A DNA stretch of 51,966 nucleotides from Sphingobacteriia bacterium (GTDB lineage: Bacteria > Bacteroidota > Bacteroidia > NS11-12g > UBA9320): positions 1 to 51,966 of the forward strand of contig VMDK01000031.1 in the NCBI GenBank assembly GCA_008080835.1. Reading direction: 5' to 3'. Positions 32,329 to 39,960 of this stretch are shown here, in pieces. Numbering within the stretch: position 1 is the stretch's first letter; every line of letters begins with the position of its first letter. A program made the translations under genes and the position numbers. The notes beneath the pieces are model-generated. The model was not told the DNA's origin. It was given only the letters and a program-made list of their open reading frames with translations, and made no database searches.

Positions 32329-34806
32329 CTAGCGATTCACGACGATCTTGCGAACAAAGTCCAGGCTTTCCCCTTGCACATGTATGAGATAGGTGCCGTT
32401 GCCGAGCGCGCTTAGATCAACTTGACCCGCTTCAACTTTCGCTTCCTTGACCACTCTACCGGTCAGATCATGCAATAGAGCCGTGCCCCGGTTAACCCCT
32501 TCGATATTTAGAAAATCGACCACCGGATTCGGATAGAGTGAAATACCCTCCTCTTTGCGAACTGTTGGACTGGAAGTCACCTGATTTGAAAGATCTGCAG
32601 TCCATGCTCCACGACCATGCGTATAAATGAACAACTTTCGATCTGAATTTCGAAGCTTTATCATGTGGATAGACACATTGGGAATTCCCTCAACCTTTTC
32701 CCACCATCCACCGCCGTTGACGGTTGTATACAAACCGAAATCGGTAGCTGCAATGATGTGGTCAGAGTTCAATGGGTCTACCTCTATCCAGTTGACCGGT
32801 AATTGTTCCGGAAGATTACTTCCAATGGCTTCCCATACAGGAGTTGATGTATGAGTACGAGTGACTTTCCAGATACTCGAAAAAACGCTTGTATTGCTCA
32901 TGGCAAGATATATCGTCGAATCCTCATTCGGGTCGATCTCTATGTTTGCTATGAAGCCTCTGGCCTGAGATGGCGCTATCCCGTTATCAAGGCGTGTCTC
33001 GTCTCCTGCCACCGCAGTTTTGGCTCCATCTAGCCTATATAGGGTACCGGACGCTCCACCGAAATATAAGATCGGATCATCCGTTTCCGAAGCTGCGATG
33101 GCGTATGTGTTCCCTATTGTCCTTTCAGTTATCAACTGAAACGTGTTTCCTGCATCCGTAGTTCGTGCTACATAATTTTTTGTTGGGAAGTACAATTGAG
33201 CCCCATCCTTCCTATTGATCGTGAATGGATTGATGAACCAAAAATCACTAGTTCCGGTAGATCCATTAAGGTTTCGGTACAAGCTAGTTTTACCGTTGGT
33301 CGTGAGGTTCTTCCTCCCCAACACTCCGTTTTGTGAAGAGTAGTATAGTCTTTCCGCTAAGGCGTCGACTTCACAGTACGCACCGTCACCCCCATTGTGC
33401 TTCACATAGAAGTCGTTGTCATTCATTCCTCCCCAGGTACCATTATCCTGGGTTCCACCCACTATATTCTCTCCTTCCGGGTAGTAGGTCCCGGCATAGT
33501 ACTGAAAAGTATTATACTGGTCATTCAGACTGGTATAACTGAAAGAGCGTGAAGAATTGTTATATGTATATCTAAAAACGCCACCATCGTTTCCCACCAA
33601 GGCATTACTCGTGTTCGGGTAAAAAGTGGCAATATGATAGTCAGCATGCGAGTTTGATAGCGTTCGCCAAGTCTGTCCGCCATCGACTGTGTATGCAGCA
33701 TATTGATATCCGGTGATCACAATATCCGGATCGATGGGGCTCACATCCAATAAGTGAGCATACCAACCAAAACGAAATGAAGTAGTCAAGGATCGATCAG
33801 GATTCGTTAGTTCGCTCCATGTTTCTCCTCTGTCATCAGTTCGATAGATCCCAATGATCTCATCGCTGCTGGCATGGTACAATGAAAGGTAAAGCGTGCT
33901 ATCCACTGCTTTGCAATAATCAATATTACATCGACCAATTGAAGTGGTCGGTAGTCCGTTTGTCAGACGAGTGAAGACACCCGGATCTGATTCATTTCCC
34001 CGATAAACACCATGTTGTTCACGCGTGAAGAAAATGGTGCTATCAGGTAAAGTTTTCACTCTATATAAACGACGCGACGAAGAGAAGACCCGGACCACGG
34101 AATCCATTCCGGGAAGACGCTTGTACAAGCCATATTTGTTTTGAGTATTTGTCGGATTAGCAGCATTAGTCGCTATGTAGAATGCATCAGGCTCAGTTTT
34201 AGAATATTCAACGTCCCATATGTATTCGAATGTGCCGCCTTCCGTTGATGACATTCTCTCAAAAGTTTCACCGCCATCCCTAGAGATAAAAACACCTTCA
34301 CCCGGCACTCCTGCCGAATTTCCACGCCCTTCTCCCGTTCCATAAACGATCTCTTGTGGGTTGAAAGGGTTCTGAGCCAAACAGGTTACAGCCAAACTCG
34401 AACTGTAGTCGTTGACCGGATTCCATGTTGATCCTCCGTCTTTGCTTTTCCAAAGGCCTCCTGAGATAGCGGCTGCCCAGATCGTGTTGGGATTTCGCTG
34501 ATCAATGAGAATGGCTCTCGTTCTTCCACCGAATGAGATCCCTCCGTTTGTCTTTATTGGTCCTTCAACTTGCTCAATGTTTTCTAAAAGTCCGTTTCCG
34601 GCCTTCATTAATTTGTTTTGCTCGTTCCACCTGGAGCGAAGCCCTGCTGGGATCTCGCCATTGGAATTGGCTTTCATCTCCATGTACTGTGCAAAGTAGC
34701 CAGGATGTTCAGTCAATTCTGCCGATTGATCGTCGTCAGTTGAGGCTGAAAAATATACCGTTGCCGTTACGACAAGTAATGCGGTTAGTGTCTTGAGTAA
34801 TTTCAT
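32329..34806 (-). CDS. Secreted BNR/sortilin-like propeller protein with T9SS type A domain
   Basis: The 825-residue precursor has a signal peptide (about 1-20, TLTALLVVTATVYFSAS) and propeller repeats: KDGGSTW near residue 127, SRDGGETF near 175, TDDRGETW near 325 and TVDGGQTW near 375. A shared segment, GTQDNGTWGGMNDND, corresponds to GYQDNGTGMMESGSW of the giant protein. The last 70 residues (LYPNPVVDFLNIEG, LLHDLTGRVVKEA, GTYLIHVQ) form a type A sorting domain. It is probably a surface protein that binds glycans or proteins; the ligand is unknown. It is a likely relative of the 21838-27288 propeller but has the other type of sorting signal. Confidence 0.92.
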   Translation of the reverse strand: MKLLKTLTALLVVTATVYFSASTDDDQSAELTEHPGYFAQYMEMKANSNGEIPAGLRSRWNEQNKLMKAGNGLLENIEQVEGPIKTNGGISFGGRTRAILIDQRNPNTIWAAAISGGLWKSKDGGSTWNPVNDYSSSLAVTCLAQNPFNPQEIVYGTGEGRGNSAGVPGEGVFISRDGGETFERMSSTEGGTFEYIWDVEYSKTEPDAFYIATNAANPTNTQNKYGLYKRLPGMDSVVRVFSSSRRLYRVKTLPDSTIFFTREQHGVYRGNESDPGVFTRLTNGLPTTSIGRCNIDYCKAVDSTLYLSLYHASSDEIIGIYRTDDRGETWSELTNPDRSLTTSFRFGWYAHLLDVSPIDPDIVITGYQYAAYTVDGGQTWRTLSNSHADYHIATFYPNTSNALVGNDGGVFRYTYNNSSRSFSYTSLNDQYNTFQYYAGTYYPEGENIVGGTQDNGTWGGMNDNDFYVKHNGGDGAYCEVDALAERLYYSSQNGVLGRKNLTTNGKTSLYRNLNGSTGTSDFWFINPFTINRKDGAQLYFPTKNYVARTTDAGNTFQLITERTIGNTYAIAASETDDPILYFGGASGTLYRLDGAKTAVAGDETRLDNGIAPSQARGFIANIEIDPNEDSTIYLAMSNTSVFSSIWKVTRTHTSTPVWEAIGSNLPEQLPVNWIEVDPLNSDHIIAATDFGLYTTVNGGGWWEKVEGIPNVSIHMIKLRNSDRKLFIYTHGRGAWTADLSNQVTSSPTVRKEEGISLYPNPVVDFLNIEGVNRGTALLHDLTGRVVKEAKVEAGQVDLSALGNGTYLIHVQGESLDFVRKIVVNR

Positions 34807-34836
34807 GAATTCGTTTGAGTTACCTATGAATAACGA

Positions 34837-35895
34837 TCAATCTTTCTTTCTGTTCAGTGACAGAGATCGCAGCATCCAATTCGGTAGTGATTTCTTAGAA
34901 TCCCTCTTGCGAAGATCCAGGTACCATCCGATCTTTTTCAGGATGGGTATCTTATGTGTTTCGACAAATTCGATCAGCGTTCCATCAGGGTCCTCTGTAT
35001 AGGTAAAATGACCTGCCGCTTCGCCCATGTCAAATGAATTGGCGCTGTCAACCGTGAACATATGTCCTCCCGCTTCACATTCTTCTTTGAGTGCGGCCAT
35101 GTTGGTCACGTCAAAACACAGATGTATATAGCCAAGGTCTCCCCAGAATCTGTCCTTGAACAACTTTCTTCCTCCGCCCTCCACGAGTTGGAACAGCTCG
35201 ATCTCGGTATGCCCGAGCATCTTGCTGAATGCCCCTTGGCGTGGCTTGCTGTGACGTAATAATACACGTCGGAATTCCTTCTCCCCGCCATGAACCCCGC
35301 CCAGGTCATTGAAGATGCCGGTCTCATCATATACCACTTGATCGTACCCAAGTATGTCGGAATAGAATTTTACGGATTTATCCATTTCACTCACACCAAT
35401 AGCAACTCCGGAAACACCTCCTGAAGGTTGGTCGGTCGTACGGAAAAAATCATCGAATTCAACGATATCAAAATAGTTGTTGAAGGGATCCTTGATAATG
35501 AAATGTTCCCTCCCGTCGGGAGCCTTTTGGATTCCGTCTGACATCACCATTCCCTCAGCATTCAACTTGTCAAAAGCCTTCTTGATGTTATTGCTCTTCA
35601 TTCTGCAAATGAAGATCCCAAGATCACCCAGATCCGGCAGGAACGTAGGAGGTTCGGGAGCACGACTGGTGTATTGCCAGATCTCGAATCCACCTCCACC
35701 CTGCATGCTAAGCGCAAGAATTGCATGACGGTCATGAGGTTTCCCTCCGGTGTACGGTAACATCAGGTCGGCCGTGGCTGCTTCCTCGAAGATGGGCACA
35801 TCCATACCAAGATGTTTGCGATACCATGCCCAAGCTTCATGAACGTTAGGAATACCTATCCCGACTTGCTGAATTCCGCTGATGTGTGTTGACAT
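34837..35895 (-). CDS. Two-domain VOC-family protein (glyoxalase/dioxygenase superfamily)
   Basis: The 352-residue protein has two vicinal-oxygen-chelate halves. The first (about 1-135) begins GIQQVGIGIPNVHEAWAWYRKHLGMDVP; the second (about 155-320) has GVAIGVSEMDKSVKFYSDILGYDQVVYDE and ends with LIEFVE, whose Glu is a metal ligand in this fold. Related proteins cleave or isomerise carbonyl compounds with an Fe or other metal centre. The function is not known. A near-consensus -7 box (TATTTTCG, 35907-35900) precedes the ATG. Confidence 0.85.
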   Translation of the reverse strand: MSTHISGIQQVGIGIPNVHEAWAWYRKHLGMDVPIFEEAATADLMLPYTGGKPHDRHAILALSMQGGGGFEIWQYTSRAPEPPTFLPDLGDLGIFICRMKSNNIKKAFDKLNAEGMVMSDGIQKAPDGREHFIIKDPFNNYFDIVEFDDFFRTTDQPSGGVSGVAIGVSEMDKSVKFYSDILGYDQVVYDETGIFNDLGGVHGGEKEFRRVLLRHSKPRQGAFSKMLGHTEIELFQLVEGGGRKLFKDRFWGDLGYIHLCFDVTNMAALKEECEAGGHMFTVDSANSFDMGEAAGHFTYTEDPDGTLIEFVETHKIPILKKIGWYLDLRKRDSKKSLPNWMLRSLSLNRKKD

Positions 35896-35951
35896 GTCGC
35901 GAAAATAGCCTTGTCAGGGCAATTTTTTGCGCCATCAGGTATGATGTGACG

Positions 35952-36743
35952 CTATTCAGGATTTATGCGTCTGGCAATCAATCTAAAGACTGAAGGAAAG
36001 AATTTATAGATCCAAACAAGAATGATCTCCTTGCGGGTGATGTAGGTGATGTATTTGCCTTTGCGAACGGCTCTTTTGATCTTTCGGGCACATTTGCGGA
36101 CATCCATTCCACCGGCCAGCCCTTTATCCATTGTGCCTTTCTGAGAGCCATCGCCTTTCAGGGCACTCAAACTGATAGGAGTGTTTATCCTTCCCGGCAA
36201 GATCATGCACACTTTGATGCCTTGCTTGCTGTATTCGAGATCCATGGCTCCAAAGAAGCCGAGTATGGCATGCTTGCTTGCGGAGTACGAGGACCTGAGC
36301 GGGAAACCAAATCGTCCAGTGATGCTGCTCATCACGACCATGGTGCCTCCGCCTTTCTCGATCATCCATTCAAGTACCAGTCTGGCTAATTCTATAGTAC
36401 CGAAATAGTTGATCTCCATGAGCTTTCGGTGCGTACTCAAGCTTGTCTCCAGAACTTTGGATCGCTGACTGATACCGGCATTGTTGACGAGCACATCCAC
36501 GCGATCCACTTTCTCGCGTAGAGTTTCTACTTTGGCCTGGAGCTGGTCCGTAACGGAAATGTCCAACGGAAAGACAAGTGCCTCGGCGCCTCTTTCCTGA
36601 CATTTATCTGCGACAGATCGGAGCTTGTCTTCGCTTCGACCACTCAAGATGAGTCTAACTCCCGGTGCGGCATACTCAATGGCCAATGCCTCTCCTATCC
36701 CGGAACTTGCGCCGGTGATCCAGATCGTTTCTTGAATTTTCAA
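35952..36743 (-). CDS. Short-chain dehydrogenase/reductase (SDR)
   Basis: The 263-residue classical SDR has the NAD(P)-binding TGASSGIG near residue 10, NNAGISQ near residue 90, SSITGRFGFPLRSSYSASKHA with catalytic Ser and YSASK near residue 150, and a C-terminal membrane-prone basic tail (ILVWIYKFFPSVFRLIARRINPE) as seen in DHRS7-like enzymes. The substrate cannot be told. There is no ATG start: a TTG at 36743 (residues LKIQETIW) lies 20 bases after an exact -7 box, and the earlier TTG at 36776 lies upstream of that box. Confidence 0.85.
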   Translation of the reverse strand: MKIQETIWITGASSGIGEALAIEYAAPGVRLILSGRSEDKLRSVADKCQERGAEALVFPLDISVTDQLQAKVETLREKVDRVDVLVNNAGISQRSKVLETSLSTHRKLMEINYFGTIELARLVLEWMIEKGGGTMVVMSSITGRFGFPLRSSYSASKHAILGFFGAMDLEYSKQGIKVCMILPGRINTPISLSALKGDGSQKGTMDKGLAGGMDVRKCARKIKRAVRKGKYITYITRKEIILVWIYKFFPSVFRLIARRINPE

Positions 36744-36763
36744 TGCTTGCGTGCCTCGATGTG

Positions 36764-36771
36764 CAAAGCTA
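36764..36771 (-). promoter_or_regulatory. -7 promoter element for the SDR gene
   Basis: TAGCTTTG is exact. It lies 20 bases before the TTG start at 36743 and inside the gap after the universal-stress operon. Confidence 0.6.
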
Positions 36772-36788
36772 GACAACTTCCTCTTACC

Positions 36789-37619
36789 TCACGAATTGAC
36801 GTCGTGAAGGACGATCATTGGGAGCTCTGCCTTCATGAGCATGGAATGGGAAATACTATTGCCCAGAATACGATTGATGAAAGAATCTCTGCGTTGGACG
36901 AGCATGAGCAGATCGGGTTTCTTCGTGTCGATGTAATGCTCGAGCCCTTTCTCGATGCTGTCGTCCACGATATTCATGTATTGACAGTTCCCAGAACTGC
37001 ATAATTGATCCATGTAGTTGCGTGACTCCTCTCTGATCTCTGTTTTCTCGGGAGAAATGTAGAATAATTCCAGATGGACTTTGCGGGTATCTGTATTCAT
37101 TGCATCGATCATTTTAGCAATTTGATCGCGGCCCTTGAATGGTTTGAGGTCAGTGCCAAAAGCAATATTGAATTCTCCGCCATCGTCCAGCACTGTAGTA
37201 CCAGGAACTGTGATGATCGGTATGTCCACTTTGCGTATCACACTGGATGCGTTGCTACCCATCAACTTGCCTTTGATCCCGGTTTCGCCTTTGGTACCCA
37301 TGATGATGAGGTCAATATCCCAATCATTGATCACCTCATGAATGTAACTCGTTAGCGTACAGTTTCGCACGAAGCCGTTCACTTTCATCTCCGTACTTTT
37401 CAGATCCTCGATCCGAGCCATTTCCTTGGCCATTTTCTCATCTGCTTCTTTCTTCAGAATATCATCGATAGATATGAGCATACTTCCGTCTGAACGGTTG
37501 GTGCCATAGGCATTGTAGATGAACAGGCTCACATCGGTGCCTTGAAAAAGCCAAATGGCATAATTCACTGCCTTTCGGGCATTCTCTGAGAAGTCGGTAG
37601 GTATGAGGATATTATACAT
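36789..37619 (-). CDS. Universal stress protein (tandem UspA)
   Basis: The 276-residue protein consists of two UspA-like domains. The first begins ILIPTDFSENARKAVNYAIWL and has the nucleotide-binding IIMGTKGETGIKGKLMGSNASSVI near residue 110 (the G-2x-G-9x-G-S/T pattern). The second (about 145-276) is more diverged, ending with HSMLMKAELPMIVLHDV. Such proteins bind ATP and help survive starvation or stress. It is the third gene of the operon from 38804 and starts 3 bases after the stop of the small duplicated gene. Confidence 0.92.
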   Translation of the reverse strand: MYNILIPTDFSENARKAVNYAIWLFQGTDVSLFIYNAYGTNRSDGSMLISIDDILKKEADEKMAKEMARIEDLKSTEMKVNGFVRNCTLTSYIHEVINDWDIDLIIMGTKGETGIKGKLMGSNASSVIRKVDIPIITVPGTTVLDDGGEFNIAFGTDLKPFKGRDQIAKMIDAMNTDTRKVHLELFYISPEKTEIREESRNYMDQLCSSGNCQYMNIVDDSIEKGLEHYIDTKKPDLLMLVQRRDSFINRILGNSISHSMLMKAELPMIVLHDVNS

Positions 37620-37622
37620 AAC

Positions 37623-37973
37623 TTATCGTACTGAGTCGAGCTGCTGTGCGATCGTCCAATGATCCGTATTCACCGTTTCGATCCAATTCAGTCCAGCCTT
37701 GCGAAACACCTGCACATTCAGTCCAAGATGATCACGGAAGCGCGTTTCAACCTCCCCCACTGTTTGGTCTTTTGTGATGTCCAGGCTCACTTCTTCTCCT
37801 TCTCCGCTGAGTTCCTTGACGGTCATGTCATCTTTGATGATGTCCGATTTGCTGGAACCTTCTCCTTCTCCATGAGCGTGCTTTACGAATTCGATCTTCA
37901 AGCCGGGAAAGGCATTGGAGAATTCGCTTTGGATCTGACTGATGGTCTGGTCATTATTGATGGTTAGTTGCAT
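37623..37973 (-). CDS. Small internally duplicated protein in the Usp operon
   Basis: This 116-residue protein is unlike any family I know. It is two copies of a 30-residue motif: LTINNDQTISQIQSEFSNAFPGLKIEFVK (4-32) and LDITKDQTVGEVETRFRDHLGLNVQVFRK (65-92), each a strand with D-Q-T, a helix and a second strand ending F-x-K. A Gly/Glu-rich linker (HGEGEGSS) separates them, and the C-terminus continues with LNWIETVNTDHW. The strand-helix-strand halves hint at a beta-grasp-like fold, but that is a guess. It lies between two Usp genes with gaps of 15 and 3 bases. Confidence 0.82.
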   Translation of the reverse strand: MQLTINNDQTISQIQSEFSNAFPGLKIEFVKHAHGEGEGSSKSDIIKDDMTVKELSGEGEEVSLDITKDQTVGEVETRFRDHLGLNVQVFRKAGLNWIETVNTDHWTIAQQLDSVR

Positions 37974-37988
37974 ATTTCGTTCTTTGAT

Positions 37989-38804
37989 TTAGTCGTGATA
38001 AATCACAAGTGGCACGTGCGTGTGGTATGCCATTTTGCTGGTGATACTGCTGTGAAAGAGGTTCTCAAAAAATCCTCTATTGTGGCGCTTCACCGCCATG
38101 ATGTCGACCTTGTCGCGGATCACATAATCCTCGAGCGCATGTTCTACATCATCTGCTTTTAATTCTACTCGCTTGATTCGATCGTACTCGTCCACCACCT
38201 TCGACACGTGATGATGTCCCGGCAGCTGAGCCAGTTTCTCATTGACCTCCACGTGTACCACATGTAGCTCCGGGTCAAAATGCTCGAGCAAGTCGCTGAA
38301 AGCTCTTATCTCCTCTGCGTCATTATCGGAAAGATCTGTAGCAAAGGCCACGATCTTTGGAGTGCTGAATTTTGTACCCACAGGGATAGCCATCACCGGG
38401 CGTGAAGACTTTTTCGCAACACCTGCCGTAACACTTCCCAAAAGTTGTTCGAGGATATTTCCCGCACCTTTGGTGCCCATGGCTACAAGGTCGACGTTCA
38501 TCTCCTTAGCCGTTGAACAAATCAGGTCTACAGCAAATCCAAAATCTGTAATGACGGTCGGCTCGGAGCCTACCTCTTGTCTTACAACATTGGCAAGATC
38601 ATCCAATTTGCTTTTACACAGATTCTTCTGATCCTCGATGATCTCTGCACTGCTGTCAACCGGTGTATTGCCATCGATCGCAGGGATGTGCATAGCGTGT
38701 AGAATGATCAACTCAGCATCGGCTTCTTGAGCCAGCTGTGCTGTATATCTCAGTGCGTTCATCGCATTATCTGAGAAATCGGTTGGAAAGAGGATCTTTT
38801 TCAT
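37989..38804 (-). CDS. Universal stress protein (tandem UspA)
   Basis: The 271-residue protein begins ILFPTDFSDNAMNALRYTAQLA and has two UspA domains. VAMGTKGAGNILEQLLGSVTAGVA near residue 110 carries the ATP-binding pattern, followed by PVMAIPVGTKFS; the second half ends SITSKMAYHTHVPLVIYHD and lacks a full G-rich loop. It is the first gene of the Usp operon and sits behind a consensus -7 box and two palindromes, in a gap next to a Crp-type regulator that may act on it. Confidence 0.92.
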   Translation of the reverse strand: MKKILFPTDFSDNAMNALRYTAQLAQEADAELIILHAMHIPAIDGNTPVDSSAEIIEDQKNLCKSKLDDLANVVRQEVGSEPTVITDFGFAVDLICSTAKEMNVDLVAMGTKGAGNILEQLLGSVTAGVAKKSSRPVMAIPVGTKFSTPKIVAFATDLSDNDAEEIRAFSDLLEHFDPELHVVHVEVNEKLAQLPGHHHVSKVVDEYDRIKRVELKADDVEHALEDYVIRDKVDIMAVKRHNRGFFENLFHSSITSKMAYHTHVPLVIYHD

Positions 38805-38817
38805 GTTTTCAACTATT

Positions 38818-38825
38818 CAAATGTA
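38818..38825 (-). promoter_or_regulatory. -7 promoter element for the universal-stress operon
   Basis: TACATTTG is exact, 13 bases before the ATG at 38804. No -33 consensus is present; instead a palindrome (38840-38850) occupies that region, as expected for a promoter that needs an activator. Confidence 0.65.
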
Positions 38826-38839
38826 CTTTTTGAAATTAT

Positions 38840-38850
38840 ATGAGACTCAT
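38840..38850. promoter_or_regulatory. Short palindrome overlapping the -33 position of the Usp promoter
   Basis: ATGAG-A-CTCAT: an 11-base perfect palindrome with a 1-base centre, in the region where the -33 element would lie. Confidence 0.4.
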
Positions 38851-38855
38851 TATTC

Positions 38856-38877
38856 ATGTCAAGCATTTAGTTGACAT
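38856..38877. promoter_or_regulatory. 22-base inverted repeat, candidate Crp-type regulator site
   Basis: ATGTCAA, an 8-base spacer, TTGACAT: perfect 7-base arms. Its centre is about 52 bases upstream of the expected Usp transcript start, a usual activator position. The order (GTCAA outside, TTGAC facing in) is not that of FNR/Crp sites, so the match to a known motif is weak. Confidence 0.5.
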
Positions 38878-38907
38878 TTATCAGCCCTCATTCTATAATA
38901 TTTTCGA

Positions 38908-39960
38908 TCAGTAAGGCGCCTTGCGCAGTACATCCGGCTTCAACACCTTGATGGCGCTGCCATGTATCTCCACCAATCCTGATGCTTTGAATTCCGAAAG
39001 CATGCGTATTGCGCTTTCTGTGCTTGTGCCTACAATACTCGCCAGATCTTCGCGACTGATCGCCATCTCAAATGGCTGTCCTTCCTTTCGGTATTTATCG
39101 TGTAAGGCAACCAAGGCATCAGCCACTCTTTTTCTGACAGTCTTATAAGCCAGATCGAGCAATTGTTTCTCCTTTTCTTCCAAGTTGTTGGACATCATTT
39201 GGATGAAGGACGCAGCAACCTCCCGGTTCCTCGTTATGAGTTTCAGGAAATCTTCCTTTGGGATCAGGATAACCTCGCTATCCTCCAAGGCCTCTGCAGA
39301 ATCAAAGTAATTCGTATCTCTCAGAATTGCTTCGTATCCAAAATAGTCACCCGGTTTCAACAAGGTGCCGGTCATTTCCTTTCCATCGTTGTTCACCTGG
39401 AAGATCCGCACTTTACCCTGCTTCAGCACGTACAAGTATCGCGGTGAATCGTCATTGGAGAATATGATGTTCTTCTTGGGGTATTGTTTGACCTTTCGAT
39501 CATTCGAAAGATCATTAAGGGACGCCAATCCTCTTGCAGTTGCAATGAATTCCTCCACATTGGAGGAGTCAGCCGATGCCTGGTGCAACTTTTCACTTCT
39601 TTGGATCCTTGCCTCGAGGGCTTGCAACAGATCGGTCTCTTCGAATGGTTTGGTTATGTAGTCATCCGCTCCGAGATTCATCCCTTTTCTTATATCACTT
39701 TGTTCGGTCTTGGCGGATAAATAAATGAAAGGGATCCGCGCCGTTTTGGGATCATTACTCAGGATCTGTAGTACTCCGTATCCATCCAAATTCGGCATCA
39801 TTATATCACACAAGATGATATCCGGCAAAACCTCTTTCGCCAGCTGCACACCCCGCTTCCCGTCTTCCGCTGTGTGCACTTCGTAATTCGCGAGTTCAAG
39901 GATCTCCGCGATGTTTTCACGCACATCCGTGTTATCGTCAATTATGAGAACTTTCTTCAT
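38908..39960 (-). CDS. Response regulator with cNMP-binding and Crp-type HTH domains
   Basis: The 350-residue protein has a REC domain (1-125; phospho-acceptor D52 in CDIMMP, acid pair D8/D9, Lys in YITKPF), then a cNMP-binding-type beta barrel (about 160-270; LYVLKQGKVRIFQ, LKPGDYFGYEAILRD) and a winged helix (about 280-345; ISREDLASIVGTSTESAIRMLSEFKASGLVEIHG) of the Crp/Fnr type. This joins two-component input to a Crp-like output. It follows the histidine kinase gene with a 23-base overlap, so the two form a pair. The next gene downstream on this strand is the Usp operon, a likely target. Confidence 0.92.
   Translation of the reverse strand: MKKVLIIDDNTDVRENIAEILELANYEVHTAEDGKRGVQLAKEVLPDIILCDIMMPNLDGYGVLQILSNDPKTARIPFIYLSAKTEQSDIRKGMNLGADDYITKPFEETDLLQALEARIQRSEKLHQASADSSNVEEFIATARGLASLNDLSNDRKVKQYPKKNIIFSNDDSPRYLYVLKQGKVRIFQVNNDGKEMTGTLLKPGDYFGYEAILRDTNYFDSAEALEDSEVILIPKEDFLKLITRNREVAASFIQMMSNNLEEKEKQLLDLAYKTVRKRVADALVALHDKYRKEGQPFEMAISREDLASIVGTSTESAIRMLSEFKASGLVEIHGSAIKVLKPDVLRKAPY

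Noticed and set aside
36743-36776. An SDR start at the TTG at 36776
   Set aside because: An exact -7 box (36771-36764) lies between it and the TTG at 36743, so the earlier codon would not be transcribed.
38856-38877. A classical FNR or CRP site
   Set aside because: FNR sites read TTGAT-N4-ATCAA and CRP sites TGTGA-N6-TCACA; here the arms are in the opposite order or too far apart, so only a generic dyad is claimed.
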